Below are positions 30,972-43,293 of a stretch of DNA of 64,000 nucleotides, piece after piece. The notes under the pieces are model-generated. The model worked only from the letters and a program-made list of their open reading frames with translations. It ran no database searches and was not told where the DNA came from. Origin of the DNA: Lysinibacillus capsici (GTDB taxonomy: Bacteria > Bacillota > Bacilli > Bacillales_A > Planococcaceae); the NCBI RefSeq assembly GCF_003367505.1, contig NZ_PXXX01000008.1, forward strand, positions 158,909-222,908, read 5' to 3'. The translations under genes and the position numbers were made by a program. Position 1 is the first letter of the stretch. The number at the start of each line of letters is the position of its first letter.

Positions 30972-32940
30972 TAAGTTAGTACTTCGAAGTATGAAGAAAA
31001 ATATGAAGCACTACTATCTATATTTCTTTGCACTTATTTTTAGTGTTACCTTATACTTTTCGTTTGTCACCTTGCAAAATAATACGGAGGTGTGGGCTGC
31101 TGTTCAAATGAGTGGAACAGCTACGGCCGGATTTAAGGCAGCAACTTATATTCTTTATTTTATCGTTTTATTCTTCGTTCTGTATGCAAACCATTTATTT
31201 ATGAAGCGTCGTAGTAAGGAAATAGGTTTGTATCAACTGATCGGCATGACTAAGGGGCTAATCGTGCGTTTATTAGCGGTTGAAAACATTCTCTTATTTG
31301 TTGGAGCCGTTATTATAGGTATGTTGGCAGGCTTCTTTAGCTCTCGTGTGTTTGCAATGATTTTGCTTCGAGTGCTTGAAAAAGAAGCTCTTGTAACCAT
31401 GACTTTTAGTACACAAGCTTTAATGCAGTCGATGATTGTTTTTACTATCTTATTAATCATTGTTCTTATACAGATGGCTTGGATGATTCATCATGTGTCA
31501 TTGTTATCATTATTTAGTGCAGCAAAACAAGCAGATGAGCGTGTGAGACGTTTTAGTGCGTTCCAGATGGTTATTGGCTTTTTGGGTCTTATACTGATTG
31601 TTTATGGCTACTATGCATCGACAAAGTTGTTCGATATCGAATCTGCTGGTAATTTATTTATCAATATGATAATTATTTTAGCTACTACAATTGGTGGAAC
31701 ATTCCTTGTTTTTCGTTTCTCTGTAGCATTTATTATGAATACTATTCGCCTAAAGAAAAAAGGGCATTTATCCATAAAGGATGTATTAGCATTAACGCCC
31801 ATCATGCATCGTATGAAGAGCAATGCAAAGTCATTAACACTAATCACTGTGTTAACAGGCGTTTCTCTAGGCGTGACGACTCTTTCCTATATCGCCTACT
31901 ACTCCTCGGAAGCATCTGCATATAGCCAAGTACCTGGTGATTTCATATTGCTTGAAGAGCAAGGGGAGGAATTTTTAGAGAAGTTAGAGGAAAATAATAT
32001 TGCTTATGATAAAATTGACTACCGTCTTCAGGGAGTAACCGCTGCTGTAGGTCAATTGATGTCTAAAAAACAGCAGGATAACCCTTTATATACAATGGAA
32101 GGCACAATTTATACCATTCCACTTTCAGATTACCAGCAGAGTGTTCCCGAGGCTAAGCTTTCAGGGAATGAGGTTATCTTAACAAACTATGGTGGTTATA
32201 TGGCTGAAATGTTCCCGTTAGAGAAAGATCATGATTTAATAGTATCTGCAGGAGAACTTGAAGAAACTTTTCATGTCGTTGATATCCACGATAAAAGCGT
32301 GATAAGTGGTATTGTAACGGCTGGGGGTGGTGGACCTATCTTTGTTGTGACAGATGATATGTTTAAAAGTTTAACTACACAGGCAGCTCTTTATCCTTGG
32401 CATCATCAAACAACAATTACTTTAAAATCTAACGAAGATATTGCAACAGCAGAAAAATTATATATTCAATCAAATGCAGGTATTATTACGGCTGTAGATG
32501 ATAAAGGGCAGACAAAGCAATATACACAATCATCCTATGAAGGAAAACGTAAAGACAATATTGAATCATTGGGTCTTACCATCTTTACAACAGCATTTTT
32601 AGGGTTAGCGTTTTTAATGACCACAGGTAGTATTCTATACTTTAAACAAATGTCTGAGGCGGAGGAAGAACGTGATTCCTATACAATCCTACGAAAGATT
32701 GGTTTTGCTGAAAAAGATATCATGAAGGGTATTTATATGAAACAGGCCTTTAATTTCGGTGTTCCATTAGTTATTGGGTTATTGCATAGCTACTTTGCTG
32801 TTAAGTCAGGATGGTTTTTATTTGGGACAGAGTTAACAGCTCCCTTGTGGATTGCAATGTGCTGTTATATAGCTTTATATACGATTTTTGCTATTCTATC
32901 GGTAGGCTACTATAAAAAGGTTGTACGTCAGTCGTTGTAA
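30961..32940 (+). CDS. ABC transporter permease, BceB-like
   Basis: The 659-residue FtsX-like permease has the BceB layout: ten predicted membrane helices, with a large extracellular domain of about 200 residues (roughly 320-540) between helices 7 and 8. The N-terminal segment ending in LKLV-type [16 protein letters not shown] and [16 protein letters not shown] are family hallmarks. I use ATG 30961 (MSLSKLVLR) as in BceB; GTG 30952 is the alternative. It overlaps the ATPase gene by 11 bases, so they are coupled. The antibiotic recognised cannot be read from sequence. Confidence 0.88.
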   Translation: MSLSKLVLRSMKKNMKHYYLYFFALIFSVTLYFSFVTLQNNTEVWAAVQMSGTATAGFKAATYILYFIVLFFVLYANHLFMKRRSKEIGLYQLIGMTKGLIVRLLAVENILLFVGAVIIGMLAGFFSSRVFAMILLRVLEKEALVTMTFSTQALMQSMIVFTILLIIVLIQMAWMIHHVSLLSLFSAAKQADERVRRFSAFQMVIGFLGLILIVYGYYASTKLFDIESAGNLFINMIIILATTIGGTFLVFRFSVAFIMNTIRLKKKGHLSIKDVLALTPIMHRMKSNAKSLTLITVLTGVSLGVTTLSYIAYYSSEASAYSQVPGDFILLEEQGEEFLEKLEENNIAYDKIDYRLQGVTAAVGQLMSKKQQDNPLYTMEGTIYTIPLSDYQQSVPEAKLSGNEVILTNYGGYMAEMFPLEKDHDLIVSAGELEETFHVVDIHDKSVISGIVTAGGGGPIFVVTDDMFKSLTTQAALYPWHHQTTITLKSNEDIATAEKLYIQSNAGIITAVDDKGQTKQYTQSSYEGKRKDNIESLGLTIFTTAFLGLAFLMTTGSILYFKQMSEAEEERDSYTILRKIGFAEKDIMKGIYMKQAFNFGVPLVIGLLHSYFAVKSGWFLFGTELTAPLWIAMCCYIALYTIFAILSVGYYKKVVRQSL

Positions 32941-32962
32941 TATTAAATAAGAGGAAACTCGG

Positions 32963-32997
32963 AAACAGTGTGGTGGTTATCATTACACTGTTTTTTT
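32963..32997 (+). terminator. Terminator after the BceB-like gene
   Basis: AAACAGTGT (32963-32971) pairs with ACACTGTTT (32985-32993) and a run of T follows. Confidence 0.85.
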
Positions 32998-33028
32998 AGT
33001 GCAAAAAATATAGAAGTTACAAAAAACC

Positions 33029-33057
33029 TTGACTTTCAATTATCAGAATAATAAAGT
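33029..33057 (+). promoter_or_regulatory. Promoter of the antiporter gene
   Basis: TTGACT (33029-33034) and TAAAGT (33052-33057) with a 17-base spacer, 43 bases before the start codon. Confidence 0.6.
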
Positions 33058-33099
33058 TTAACATGTTAGTAATTTAGTGTATGAAAGTAGAGTGTAACA

Positions 33100-34410
33100 A
33101 TGAATGCAGTAATTGCGGCTGTTGCCGTTATGTTAATATTAAGCTTGCTTCGCATCAATGTAGTTCTCTCGTTAGTTCTAGGAGCATTTGTAGGTGGTCT
33201 AACTAGTGGGATGGGCATTGAGTCAACAGTCCAATCATTTACAGAAGGATTAGGAGCAGGAGCAACCATTGCATTAAGTTATGGCTTACTTGGTGGTTTT
33301 GCAATCGCCATTGCCAAAACAGGAATACCCGAATTAATGATAGCCGGGATGTTAAAAATATTAAAGGGTGAAAGTAATAGAAAAGGACTTGTGAAGGTAT
33401 TAATTTTCTTCCTTATTTTTGTGATGTCTATTTTATCTCAAAATGTTATTCCTATTCATATTGCCTTCATTCCATTATTAATACCTCCTATTTTAAAGAT
33501 TTTAAATATGCTAGAAGTCGATCGACGTATAATTGCAACGTTGATTGCAGTAGGCTTAATTGGTACTTATAGTTTTGTACCTGCTGGTTTTGGAGCAATC
33601 TTTCAAGATATCGTTGCTACACAAGTGTCAGAGGCAGGAATGGCTGTTTCTTCACGTGATGTCCCTGCAGCAATGGGTATTCCCGTATTAGGAATGCTAA
33701 TCGGATTGATAATTGCCTTCGCTGTATACCGCAAACCAAGACATTATAAGCATAGTGAAGTGGAGATGGAATCTTTAAATGTAAACGTCAGCAAATTCAT
33801 TATGTTTTCTACAGCTCTGGCACTAGTAATATCACTATGCGCTCAAGTGTTAACAGACTCAATGATTGTAGGCTCGTTTGCAGGTATTATGATTATGTAT
33901 TTTACAGGTGCTCTTAAATGGAGAGAAGCAGATGAGATTCTTTCTGAAGGAATGAAGATGATGGCCTTTATTGGCTTTGTTATGATTGCGGCAAATGGTT
34001 TTGCGGCGGTAATCAATGCAACAGGTGATGTGGACAGCTTAATTACAAATTCACTTACTGTATTAGAAGGAAATAGAAGTCTTGCTGTCTTCATCATGTT
34101 AATCATAGGATTAGTTGTGACGATGGGGATTGGTTCGTCCTTCGCTACAGTTCCTATAATCGCGACACTATTTGTTCCGCTAGCACAAGGTTTAGATATG
34201 AGTCCTTTAGCGATATTATGCTTAATCGGTACAGCTGGTGCTCTAGGAGACGCAGGTTCTCCAGCATCCGATTCTACATTAGGGCCAACAGCAGGCCTTA
34301 ATGTTGATGGCCAGCATCATCATATTTGGGATACCTGTGTTCCTACGTTTATTTTCATTAACATACCACTAATCCTATTTGGTTGGATTGCCTGTGTGTT
34401 CTTTCTATAA
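33100..34410 (+). CDS. Na+/H+ antiporter-family membrane protein, YuiF-like
   Basis: This is a polytopic membrane protein of 436 residues with 11-12 hydrophobic segments. The glycine-rich GLGAGATIALSYGLLGGFAIAIAKTG near residue 50 and the polar GALGDAGSPASDSTLGPTAGL segment near the C-terminus are typical of the Na+/H+ antiporter (NhaC-like/YuiF) family. In that family substrates range from cations to amino acids or organic anions, so the true substrate is unknown. It stands alone between its own promoter and terminator. The ribosome site before ATG 33100 is weak. Confidence 0.8.
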   Translation: MNAVIAAVAVMLILSLLRINVVLSLVLGAFVGGLTSGMGIESTVQSFTEGLGAGATIALSYGLLGGFAIAIAKTGIPELMIAGMLKILKGESNRKGLVKVLIFFLIFVMSILSQNVIPIHIAFIPLLIPPILKILNMLEVDRRIIATLIAVGLIGTYSFVPAGFGAIFQDIVATQVSEAGMAVSSRDVPAAMGIPVLGMLIGLIIAFAVYRKPRHYKHSEVEMESLNVNVSKFIMFSTALALVISLCAQVLTDSMIVGSFAGIMIMYFTGALKWREADEILSEGMKMMAFIGFVMIAANGFAAVINATGDVDSLITNSLTVLEGNRSLAVFIMLIIGLVVTMGIGSSFATVPIIATLFVPLAQGLDMSPLAILCLIGTAGALGDAGSPASDSTLGPTAGLNVDGQHHHIWDTCVPTFIFINIPLILFGWIACVFFL

Positions 34411-34417
34411 TAAGGAG

Positions 34418-34453
34418 GTAGTTTCTATAATTATATAGAAACTACTTTTTTCT
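34418..34453 (+). terminator. Terminator after the antiporter gene
   Basis: A perfect 12-base stem, GTAGTTTCTATA (34418-34429) with TATAGAAACTAC (34434-34445), precedes TTTTTTCTTTTTT. Confidence 0.92.
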
Positions 34454-34610
34454 TTTTTGAGTTATTTGAAATGTGCGAAAATGTTGATATGACAACCTTA
34501 AGTGTTGCAATATGTATAGAAATTTTATATACTAATAAACGGCTTAATAAAGCGAAGAAATAGTAGTACTAAGAATATCTGCAACATTTAAAAGAATTTA
34601 GCGAAAAGAC

Positions 34611-34639
34611 TTGCTTATTCTTTTTTTATTGTATATAAT
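34611..34639 (+). promoter_or_regulatory. Promoter of the S10 operon
   Basis: TTGCTT (34611-34616) and a perfect TATAAT (34634-34639) with a 17-base spacer. The -35 is the same as in the rplK promoter. With the 150 bases upstream, where I see nothing else, this fills the gap before rpsJ. Confidence 0.85.
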
Positions 34640-34644
34640 GTTGA

Positions 34645-35076
<432 letters not shown>

Positions 35077-35121
35077 TGGTAAAAACAATATAACTTTTAA
35101 AACTTACAGGAGGTGTGACAA

Positions 35122-35751
35122 ATGGCTAAAGGAATCTTAGGTAGAAAAATTGGTATGACACAAGTTTTCGCTGAAAACGGCGATTTAATCCCGGTAACAG
35201 TTATCGAAGCTACTCCAAACGTAGTTCTTCAAAAGAAAACTGTTGAAACAGACGGCTACGAAGCAATTCAAGTTGGTTTCGAAGACAAGCGCGTTAAGCT
35301 TTCTAACAAACCAGAACAAGGTCACGTAGCAAAAGCGAACACTGCTCCTAAGCGCTTCATTCGTGAATTCCGCAACGTGAACGTGGAAGAATACGAAGTT
35401 GGTCAAGAAGTCAAAGTAGAAATTTTCGCAGAAGGCGATGTAATCGATGTAACAGGAGTTACTAAAGGTAAAGGTTTCCAAGGTGTTATCAAACGCCACG
35501 GACAATCTCGTGGTCCTATGGCCCACGGTTCTCGTTACCACCGTCGTCCTGGTTCAATGGGTCCAGTTGCTCCGAACCGCGTATTCAAACAAAAGAAATT
35601 ACCTGGTCAAATGGGTGGCAATGTAGTTACAATCCAAAACTTAGAAATCGTGAAAGTTGACACAGATCGTAACTTACTACTTGTTAAAGGTAATGTTCCT
35701 GGTTCTAAAAAAGCTCTAGTTACAGTAAAAACTGCAATTAAAGCTAAGTAA
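35122..35751 (+). CDS. rplC: 50S ribosomal protein L3
   Basis: L3 is an early assembly protein next to the peptidyl transferase centre. The signature [13 protein letters not shown] and the long loop [17 protein letters not shown] reaching the active centre are intact. Length 209 aa, as in Bacillus. The ATG follows CAGGAGGTG. Second gene of the S10 operon. Confidence 0.97.
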   Translation: MAKGILGRKIGMTQVFAENGDLIPVTVIEATPNVVLQKKTVETDGYEAIQVGFEDKRVKLSNKPEQGHVAKANTAPKRFIREFRNVNVEEYEVGQEVKVEIFAEGDVIDVTGVTKGKGFQGVIKRHGQSRGPMAHGSRYHRRPGSMGPVAPNRVFKQKKLPGQMGGNVVTIQNLEIVKVDTDRNLLLVKGNVPGSKKALVTVKTAIKAK

Positions 35752-35777
35752 TCACTTAAGGAAAGGAGGAAACAGGA

Positions 35778-36401
35778 ATGACAAAAGTATCTGTACTTAG
35801 TCAAACAGGTGCTTCAGTTGGTGAAATCGAATTAAACGATGCGATCTTCGGAATCGAGCCAAATGAAGCAGTATTATTCGACGCAGTAGTTGCTCAACGC
35901 GCTTCTCTTCGTCAAGGTAATCACAAGGTTAAAAACCGTTCTGAAGTTGCTGGTGGTGGTCGTAAACCATGGCGTCAAAAAGGAACTGGTCGTGCTCGTC
36001 AAGGTTCTATCCGTTCTCCACAATGGCGCGGCGGTGGTATCGTATTCGGTCCTACTCCACGTAGCTATTCTTATAAATTACCTAAAAAAGTTCGTCGTTT
36101 AGCTCTTAAATCTGCTTTATCAGCTAAAGTAGTAGAACAAAACTTCTTAGTTCTTGATGCTCTAACTCTAGCAGCACCAAAAACAAAAGAATTCACAAAA
36201 ATCCTTAAAGATCTTTCTTTAGAGAAAAAATCTTTATTCGTAACTGCTGACCTAGATGAAAACGTAGCATTATCTGCTCGTAACATCCCAGGTGTAACAG
36301 TTTTAACTGCAAACGGAATCAACGTTCTTGATCTATTAGGTCATGATAAAGTTGTATTCACTAAGTCTGCAGTAGAAAAAGTTGAGGAGGTGCTTGGATA
36401 A
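35778..36401 (+). CDS. rplD: 50S ribosomal protein L4
   Basis: L4 binds domain I of 23S rRNA and lines the exit tunnel with its extended loop (about residues 45-95, rich in Gly and Arg: [19 protein letters not shown]). Residues there affect macrolide binding; I see the ordinary sequence. Length 207 aa. The stop overlaps the rplW start by one base (TAATG), so the two are coupled. Confidence 0.97.
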   Translation: MTKVSVLSQTGASVGEIELNDAIFGIEPNEAVLFDAVVAQRASLRQGNHKVKNRSEVAGGGRKPWRQKGTGRARQGSIRSPQWRGGGIVFGPTPRSYSYKLPKKVRRLALKSALSAKVVEQNFLVLDALTLAAPKTKEFTKILKDLSLEKKSLFVTADLDENVALSARNIPGVTVLTANGINVLDLLGHDKVVFTKSAVEKVEEVLG

Positions 36402-36685
36402 TGGAAGCACGTGATATTTTAAAACGTCCGGTCATTACTGAGCGTTCTTCAGAACTTATGGCAGAGAAAAAGTATACTTTCGAAGTAGACACTCGCGCTA
36501 ACAAAACTCAAGTAAAAGACGCTGTAGAAGAAATCTTTGGCGTAAAAGTTGAGAAAGTAAACGTTCTTAACTACAAAGGTAAATTCAAACGCGTAGGCCG
36601 TTACGGTGGTTACACTAACAAACGTCGTAAAGCGATCGTTAAACTAACTGCTGATAGCAAAGAAATTGAATTATTCGAAATGTAA
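36401..36685 (+). CDS. rplW: 50S ribosomal protein L23
   Basis: L23 sits at the tunnel exit and docks trigger factor and SRP. The 94-residue protein has the usual beginning ([18 protein letters not shown]) and the extended basic loop [19 protein letters not shown]. The start overlaps the rplD stop. A GAGGAGG site lies inside the end of rplD. Confidence 0.96.
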   Translation: MEARDILKRPVITERSSELMAEKKYTFEVDTRANKTQVKDAVEEIFGVKVEKVNVLNYKGKFKRVGRYGGYTNKRRKAIVKLTADSKEIELFEM

Positions 36686-36732
36686 TCCTAACGGATTTAT
36701 GATTTGAACACTCAAGAAGGAGGGAAAACACA

Positions 36733-37563
36733 ATGGCGATTAAAAAGTATAAACCTACCTCTAATGGTCGTCGTAACATGACGTCATTAGACTTTGCGGA
36801 AATTACAACTAACAAGCCTGAGAAATCATTGCTTGAACCAACTAAACGCAAAGCTGGTCGTAACAACCAAGGTAAAATCACTGTTCGTCATCATGGTGGT
36901 GGTCATAAGAAGCAATACCGTGTTATCGATTTCAAACGTGTTAAAGATGGCATTCCGGCAAAAGTTGCTACTATTGAATATGATCCAAACCGTTCTGCGA
37001 ATATCGCATTAATCAACTACGCTGATGGAGCAAAAGCTTACATCTTAGCACCAAAAGGTCTAGAGGTTGGTCAAACAATCGTTTCTGGTCCAGATGCTGA
37101 TATTAAAGTAGGTAACACTTTACCATTAGCAAACATTCCAATGGGTACTACAATCCATAACATCGAGTTAAAACCTGGTAAAGGCGGACAATTAGTACGT
37201 TCAGCTGGTACTTCTGCGCAAGTACTTGGTCGTGAAGATAAGTACGTTATCGTTCGTTTACAATCTGGTGAAGTACGTTTAGTTTTAGCTACTTGCCGCG
37301 CTACAATCGGTCAAGTTGGTAACGAACAACACGAACTTGTACACATCGGTAAAGCAGGTCGTAGCCGTTGGTTAGGTAAACGCCCAGAAGTTCGTGGTTC
37401 TGTAATGAACCCTAACGATCACCCACACGGTGGTGGTGAAGGACGTTCTCCAATCGGACGTAAATCACCAATGACTCCTTGGGGTAAACCAGCACTTGGT
37501 TACAAAACTCGCAAGAAGAAAAACAAATCGGATAAATTTATCATCCGTAGTCGTAAAAAATAA
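36733..37563 (+). CDS. rplB: 50S ribosomal protein L2
   Basis: L2 is needed for subunit joining and peptidyl transfer. The highly conserved C-terminal region with the functional His ([19 protein letters not shown]) is intact. Length 276 aa. The ATG lies behind AAGGAGGG. Fifth gene of the S10 operon. Confidence 0.97.
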   Translation: MAIKKYKPTSNGRRNMTSLDFAEITTNKPEKSLLEPTKRKAGRNNQGKITVRHHGGGHKKQYRVIDFKRVKDGIPAKVATIEYDPNRSANIALINYADGAKAYILAPKGLEVGQTIVSGPDADIKVGNTLPLANIPMGTTIHNIELKPGKGGQLVRSAGTSAQVLGREDKYVIVRLQSGEVRLVLATCRATIGQVGNEQHELVHIGKAGRSRWLGKRPEVRGSVMNPNDHPHGGGEGRSPIGRKSPMTPWGKPALGYKTRKKKNKSDKFIIRSRKK

Positions 37564-37623
37564 AGTGGTTAAACTACGGTTCTATGTGAGAGCCGTGGTG
37601 GAATCACGGAGGGAGGTTCCTAC

Positions 37624-37902
37624 ATGGGTCGCAGCTTGAAAAAAGGACCTTTTGTCGATGACCACTTAATGAAAAAAGTGGAAGCGCAAGAGGCTTCTGA
37701 GAAAAAACAAGTTATCAAAACTTGGTCACGCCGTTCTACAATCTTCCCGAACTTCATCGGTTTAACGATTGCTGTATATGATGGACGTAAACATGTTCCT
37801 GTATACGTAACAGAAGATATGGTAGGCCATAAACTTGGTGAGTTCGCACCGACACGTACTTATAAAGGTCACGGTGCAGACGACAAGAAAACAAGACGCT
37901 AA
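37624..37902 (+). CDS. rpsS: 30S ribosomal protein S19
   Basis: S19 forms a complex with S13 in the head of the small subunit. The 92-residue protein starts [15 protein letters not shown] and ends with the flexible basic tail [14 protein letters not shown]. The ATG lies behind GGGAGG. The 60-base gap after rplB contains only a weak inverted repeat. Confidence 0.96.
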   Translation: MGRSLKKGPFVDDHLMKKVEAQEASEKKQVIKTWSRRSTIFPNFIGLTIAVYDGRKHVPVYVTEDMVGHKLGEFAPTRTYKGHGADDKKTRR

Positions 37903-37924
37903 TTTTGAGAGGAGGTAAATCCTA

Positions 37925-38269
37925 ATGACACAAGCTAAAGCTATCGCTCGTACAGTACGCATTGCTCCTCGCAAAGTACGTCTAGTTGTAGACTTAATCC
38001 GAGGTAAGCAAGTTGGTGAAGCAGTTGCAATTTTACGTCATACTCCAAAAGCGGCGTCTCCAGTCGTTGAGAAAGTATTAAAATCTGCAGTTGCTAACGC
38101 TGAGCACAACTACGATCTTGACATCAACTCTTTAGTAGTTTCTGAAGTATTCGTTGACGAAGGTCCAACTTTAAAACGTTTCCGTCCACGTGCACAAGGA
38201 CGTGCAAGCGCAATTAACAAACGCACAAGCCACATTACTCTAGTGGTATCTGAGAAGAAGGAGGGTTAA
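37925..38269 (+). CDS. rplV: 50S ribosomal protein L22
   Basis: L22 spans the large subunit and its beta-hairpin lines the exit tunnel. The C-terminal hairpin segment [22 protein letters not shown] is normal, without the insertions or deletions linked to macrolide resistance. Length 114 aa. The ATG lies behind GAGGAGG, and rpsC follows three bases after the stop. Confidence 0.96.
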   Translation: MTQAKAIARTVRIAPRKVRLVVDLIRGKQVGEAVAILRHTPKAASPVVEKVLKSAVANAEHNYDLDINSLVVSEVFVDEGPTLKRFRPRAQGRASAINKRTSHITLVVSEKKEG

Positions 38270-38272
38270 TCC

Positions 38273-38926
38273 GTGGGTCAAAAAGTACATCCAATAGGAC
38301 TACGCGTTGGTATTATTCGTGACTGGGAGTCAAAATGGTACGCTGAAAAAGACTATGCAACTCTACTTCACGAAGACATCAAAGTGCGTAAATATATTGA
38401 AACGGCTCTTAAAGACGCTTCAGTTTCTAAAGTAGAAATCGAACGTGCTGCAAACCGTGTAAACATTACAATTCACACTGCGAAACCAGGTATGGTAATC
38501 GGTAAAGGTGGTACTGAAGTTGAAAATCTTCGTAAATACCTTAGCGATTTAACTGGTAAACGTGTACACATCAACATCATTGAAATCAAACGTGCAGATC
38601 TTGACGCTCGTCTAGTAGCTGAAAACATCGCTCGTCAATTAGAAAATCGTGTATCATTCCGTCGTGCGCAAAAGCAAGCGATCCAACGCACAATCCGCGC
38701 TGGTGCAAAAGGAATTAAAACACAAGTATCTGGTCGTTTAGGTGGCGCTGATATCGCGCGTGCTGAACACTATAGTGAAGGAACTGTTCCACTTCATACT
38801 CTACGTGCTGACATCGATTATGCACACGCAGAAGCTGATACTACTTACGGTAAATTAGGCGTTAAAGTATGGATCTACCGTGGTGAAGTTCTTCCTACGA
38901 AGAAATCTGTGGAAGGAGGCAAATAA
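38273..38926 (+). CDS. rpsC: 30S ribosomal protein S3
   Basis: S3 lies at the mRNA entry channel. The N-terminal [18 protein letters not shown] and the KH domain with the GXXG loop (VIGKGGTEV) are present. Length 217 aa. The start is GTG at 38273, three bases after rplV, with the GGAGGG site inside the end of rplV. rplP begins one base after its stop. Confidence 0.97.
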   Translation: MGQKVHPIGLRVGIIRDWESKWYAEKDYATLLHEDIKVRKYIETALKDASVSKVEIERAANRVNITIHTAKPGMVIGKGGTEVENLRKYLSDLTGKRVHINIIEIKRADLDARLVAENIARQLENRVSFRRAQKQAIQRTIRAGAKGIKTQVSGRLGGADIARAEHYSEGTVPLHTLRADIDYAHAEADTTYGKLGVKVWIYRGEVLPTKKSVEGGK

Positions 38927-38927
38927 T

Positions 38928-39552
<625 letters not shown>

Positions 39553-39570
39553 TAAAGGAGGTTTTCAAGT

Positions 39571-39834
39571 ATGACTGAGCGCAATCAACGCAAAGTTTAC
39601 ACGGGCCGCGTTGTTTCAGATAAAATGGACAAAACTGTTACTGTTTTAGTTGAAACTTACAAAAAGCACAAGCTTTATGGTAAGCGTGTAAAATACTCTA
39701 AAAAGTTTAAAGCTCATGATGAGTTAAACACAGCGAAAATCGGTGATATCGTACGTATCATGGAAACTCGCCCGCTATCAGCTACTAAACGTTTCCGTCT
39801 AGTAGAAGTTGTAGAAAAAGCGGTTATTATTTAA
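39571..39834 (+). CDS. rpsQ: 30S ribosomal protein S17
   Basis: S17 is a small beta-barrel primary binder of 16S rRNA. The conserved [17 protein letters not shown] and the C-terminal [18 protein letters not shown] are present in its 87 residues. The ATG lies behind AAAGGAGG. Spc operon segment, with no terminator separating it from the S10 genes. Confidence 0.96.
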   Translation: MTERNQRKVYTGRVVSDKMDKTVTVLVETYKKHKLYGKRVKYSKKFKAHDELNTAKIGDIVRIMETRPLSATKRFRLVEVVEKAVII

Positions 39835-39877
39835 TAACTATTTCGGAACAACCAATTTCCGAAGGGAGGTAACCTAA

Positions 39878-40246
39878 GTGATCCAACAAGAAAGTCGTAT
39901 GAAAGTTGCTGACAACTCAGGTGCACGTGAAGTTCTTACAATTAAAGTGCTTGGTGGCTCTGGCCGTAAAACTGCTAACATCGGTGATATCGTTGTTTGT
40001 ACAGTTAAGAAAGCAACACCAGGTGGCGTTGTCAAGAAGGGTGACGTTGTTAAAGCTGTTATCGTTCGTACTAAATCAGGCGTTCGTCGTAAAGACGGCA
40101 CGTACATCAAATTTGATGAAAATGCTTGTGTAATTATTCGTGATGATAAATCACCACGCGGAACTCGTATTTTCGGACCTGTTGCACGTGAACTACGTGA
40201 CAGCAACTTCATGAAAATCGTTTCTCTAGCTCCAGAAGTTCTTTAA
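39878..40246 (+). CDS. rplN: 50S ribosomal protein L14
   Basis: L14 forms part of an intersubunit bridge. The 122-residue protein begins [18 protein letters not shown] and contains the family signature around [17 protein letters not shown]. The start is GTG at 39878 behind GGGAGGT. Ordinary spc-operon order (rplN-rplX-rplE-rpsN) continues. Confidence 0.97.
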   Translation: MIQQESRMKVADNSGAREVLTIKVLGGSGRKTANIGDIVVCTVKKATPGGVVKKGDVVKAVIVRTKSGVRRKDGTYIKFDENACVIIRDDKSPRGTRIFGPVARELRDSNFMKIVSLAPEVL

Positions 40247-40281
40247 TTTCATGACAGTGCCAATCAAGGAGGTGCGACAGC

Positions 40282-40590
40282 ATGCATGTAAAAAAAGGTG
40301 ACAAGGTTAAGGTAATCACTGGTAAGGATAAAGGCAAAGAAGGCGTAATCCTTGCTGCTTTCCCAAAACAAGATCGCGTTCTTGTTGAAGGTGTGAACAT
40401 CGTGAAAAAACACGTTAAACCTAACCAATTGAATCCACAAGGTGGTATTGTTAGCCAAGAGGCTGCAATTCACGTTTCGAACGTAATGCTAATCGATCCT
40501 AAATCTGGCGAGCCGACTCGTGTAGGTTATAAAATCGAAAACGGTAAAAAAGTTCGTGTAGCAAAAAAATCAGGTGCAGTAATCGACTAA
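40282..40590 (+). CDS. rplX: 50S ribosomal protein L24
   Basis: L24 starts assembly of the large subunit. An N-terminal KOW motif ([18 protein letters not shown]) is followed by the family segment [13 protein letters not shown]. Length 102 aa. The ATG lies behind AAGGAGGTG. Confidence 0.97.
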   Translation: MHVKKGDKVKVITGKDKGKEGVILAAFPKQDRVLVEGVNIVKKHVKPNQLNPQGGIVSQEAAIHVSNVMLIDPKSGEPTRVGYKIENGKKVRVAKKSGAVID

Positions 40591-40618
40591 TTAGTATAAA
40601 TAGAAGGGAGGTACACAC

Positions 40619-41158
40619 ATGAGCCGCCTAAAAGAAAAATATTTAAATGAAGTTTCTCCAGCTCTTATGAGCAAATTTGGATATAAATCAGTTATGCAAC
40701 TACCGAAAGTTGAGAAAATCGTTATCAACATGGGTGTTGGTGATGCAGTTCAAAACTCTAAAGCGTTAGATGCAGCTGTTGAAGAATTAACAATTATCAC
40801 TGGTCAAAAACCAGTAGTAACTAAAGCTAAAAAATCGATCGCAGGTTTCCGTCTTCGTGAAGGTATGCCTATCGGTGCTAAAGTTACATTACGCGGTGAG
40901 CGTATGTATGAATTCTTGGACAAATTAATTTCTATCTCACTACCTCGTGTACGTGACTTCCGTGGTGTTTCTAAAAAAGCATTCGATGGTCGCGGTAACT
41001 ACACACTAGGTGTTAAAGAACAATTAATTTTCCCAGAAATCGATTACGATAAAGTTTCAAAAGTACGCGGTATGGACATCGTGATCGTAACGACAGCGAA
41101 CTCTGACGAAGAAGCTCGCGAGTTATTGACACAATTCGGTATGCCGTTCCAAAAGTAA
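40619..41158 (+). CDS. rplE: 50S ribosomal protein L5
   Basis: L5 binds 5S rRNA in the central protuberance and touches the small subunit. The motif [20 protein letters not shown] and the C-terminal FPEIDYDKV...[10 protein letters not shown] are standard. Length 179 aa. The ATG lies behind GGGAGGT. rpsN follows after 21 bases. Confidence 0.97.
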   Translation: MSRLKEKYLNEVSPALMSKFGYKSVMQLPKVEKIVINMGVGDAVQNSKALDAAVEELTIITGQKPVVTKAKKSIAGFRLREGMPIGAKVTLRGERMYEFLDKLISISLPRVRDFRGVSKKAFDGRGNYTLGVKEQLIFPEIDYDKVSKVRGMDIVIVTTANSDEEARELLTQFGMPFQK

Positions 41159-41365
<207 letters not shown>

Positions 41366-41394
41366 TCCCCTAATTTGGGAAGGAGGTAAATGTA

Positions 41395-41793
41395 ATGACA
41401 ATGACTGATCCGATTGCAGATATGCTTACTCGCATTCGTAATGCGAACATGGTTCGTCACGAGAAGTTAGAAGTACCAGCTTCCAACGTGAAAAAAGAAA
41501 TCGCTGAAATTTTAAAGCGTGAAGGTTTCGTACGTGACGTAGAATACGTGGAAGACAACAAACAAGGTATCATCCGTATTTTCTTAAAATATGGAAAAGA
41601 TAACGAGCGCGTTATCACTGGCTTAAAACGTATTTCTAAACCTGGTTTACGTGTATATGCTAAAACAAATGAAGTACCTAAAGTATTGAACGGTCTTGGT
41701 ATCGCTTTAGTGTCAACTTCACAAGGTTTATTAACAGATAAAGAAGCTCGCGCTAAACAAGTTGGCGGCGAAGTTCTAGCATACGTTTGGTAA
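41395..41793 (+). CDS. rpsH: 30S ribosomal protein S8
   Basis: S8 is a primary binder of the central domain of 16S rRNA and in E. coli represses the spc operon. The protein starts [18 protein letters not shown] and ends with the signature [26 protein letters not shown]. Length 132 aa. The ATG lies behind GGAGGT. Confidence 0.97.
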   Translation: MTMTDPIADMLTRIRNANMVRHEKLEVPASNVKKEIAEILKREGFVRDVEYVEDNKQGIIRIFLKYGKDNERVITGLKRISKPGLRVYAKTNEVPKVLNGLGIALVSTSQGLLTDKEARAKQVGGEVLAYVW

Positions 41794-41823
41794 TTAGCAA
41801 TAAATGAATGGAGGTGCAACTAA

Positions 41824-42363
41824 ATGTCTCGTGTAGGTAAAAAAATTATCGAGGTACCAGCTAACGTAACTGTTACTGTTGCAGCTGACAACACTGTTAC
41901 TGTTAAAGGTCCTAAAGGCGAACTTGTTCGTTCTTTCCACCAAGATATGAAAATTGAGCAAGAGGGTAACGTAATCACTGTAGTACGTCCTTCTGATTCA
42001 AAAGAACACCGCACAAACCACGGTACTACTCGTGCGCTTCTTGCGAACATGGTTACTGGTGTTTCTGCAGGTTTCGAAAAAGCTTTAGAACTTATCGGTG
42101 TAGGTTACCGTGCGCAATTACAAGGTAATAAACTTGTACTTAACGTAGGTTACTCTCATCCAGTAGAGTTCACACCTGAAGATGGTCTACAAATTGAAGT
42201 TCCTTCAAACACTAAGATCATCGTTAAAGGTATCAGCAAAGAACGCGTTGGTGCTCTTGCATCTAACATCCGTGACGTTCGTCCACCAGAGCCTTATAAA
42301 GGTAAAGGTATTCGTTATGAAGGCGAATATGTTCGTCGTAAAGAAGGTAAAACAGGTAAATAA
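41824..42363 (+). CDS. rplF: 50S ribosomal protein L6
   Basis: L6 lies near the factor-binding site of the large subunit. Two similar alpha/beta domains and the C-terminal signature [14 protein letters not shown] are present. Length 179 aa. The ATG lies behind GGAGGTG. rplR follows after 32 bases that hold a small hairpin (AATGC/GCATT). Confidence 0.97.
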   Translation: MSRVGKKIIEVPANVTVTVAADNTVTVKGPKGELVRSFHQDMKIEQEGNVITVVRPSDSKEHRTNHGTTRALLANMVTGVSAGFEKALELIGVGYRAQLQGNKLVLNVGYSHPVEFTPEDGLQIEVPSNTKIIVKGISKERVGALASNIRDVRPPEPYKGKGIRYEGEYVRRKEGKTGK

Positions 42364-42395
42364 TGCAGCTTAAGCATTAGAAAGGAGTGACCCTT

Positions 42396-42755
42396 GTGAT
42401 TACGAAACAAGATAAAAATCAGGTTCGTAAAAAACGTCATGCTCGCGTTCGTTCTAAAATTTCGGGTACTGCTCAGCGTCCACGCTTAAACGTATTCCGT
42501 TCTAACAAGAACATTTACGCGCAACTTATCGATGACGTAGCAGGCGTAACAATTGTTAGCGCATCTTCTCAAGAAAATGGTTTCGAAGGTGCTGGTAGCA
42601 ATGTTGACGCAGCAACTAAAGTCGGTGAAACAATCGCAAAACGCGCTGCGGAAAAAAATATTACTGCTGTAGTATTTGACCGTGGTGGTTACTTATATCA
42701 TGGACGTGTTAAAGCTTTAGCTGAAGCTGCACGTGAGAACGGTTTAGAATTTTAA
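42396..42755 (+). CDS. rplR: 50S ribosomal protein L18
   Basis: L18 binds 5S rRNA together with L5. The segment [20 protein letters not shown] and the C-terminal [23 protein letters not shown] are family hallmarks. I place the start at GTG 42396 (MITKQDKN, 119 aa), eight bases after AAAGGAG; the GTG at 42387 lies inside that site. Confidence 0.95.
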   Translation: MITKQDKNQVRKKRHARVRSKISGTAQRPRLNVFRSNKNIYAQLIDDVAGVTIVSASSQENGFEGAGSNVDAATKVGETIAKRAAEKNITAVVFDRGGYLYHGRVKALAEAARENGLEF

Positions 42756-42776
42756 TAAGAAGGAGGGACACATTTC

Positions 42777-43280
42777 ATGAGTCGTATTGACGCAAACAAA
42801 CTTGGAGAACTTGAAGAACGCGTAGTTACTATTAACCGCGTTGCTAAAGTTGTTAAAGGTGGACGTCGCTTCCGCTTCACAGCATTAGTTGTAGTTGGCG
42901 ATAGAAACGGTCATGTAGGTTTCGGTACTGGTAAAGCTCAAGAGGTGCCAGATGCTATCCGCAAAGCTGTTGAAGATGCGAAGAAAAACTTAATCGAAGT
43001 GCCACGCGTAGGTGGAACAACTCCACACTTAGTGCAAGGTCGCTTTGGTGCAGGAGAAATCCTAATCAAACCTGCTGCTCCTGGTACAGGGGTTATCGCT
43101 GGTGGTCCAGTACGTGCTGTACTAGAACTTGCTGGTATTACTGATATTCTTTCAAAATCACTTGGATCTAACACACCAATTAACATGGTGCGTGCAACAA
43201 TTCAAGGTTTAACTGAATTAAAACGCGTAGAGGACGTAGCTAAATTACGTGGTAAATCAGTGGAAGAACTATTAGGATAA
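42777..43280 (+). CDS. rpsE: 30S ribosomal protein S5
   Basis: S5 lies at the mRNA entry side and affects accuracy. The double-stranded-RNA-binding-like N-domain ([18 protein letters not shown]) and the glycine loop [15 protein letters not shown] are present. Length 167 aa. The ATG lies behind GAAGGAGGG. rpmD follows after 13 bases. Confidence 0.97.
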   Translation: MSRIDANKLGELEERVVTINRVAKVVKGGRRFRFTALVVVGDRNGHVGFGTGKAQEVPDAIRKAVEDAKKNLIEVPRVGGTTPHLVQGRFGAGEILIKPAAPGTGVIAGGPVRAVLELAGITDILSKSLGSNTPINMVRATIQGLTELKRVEDVAKLRGKSVEELLG

Positions 43281-43293
43281 GGGGGGAAAGATA

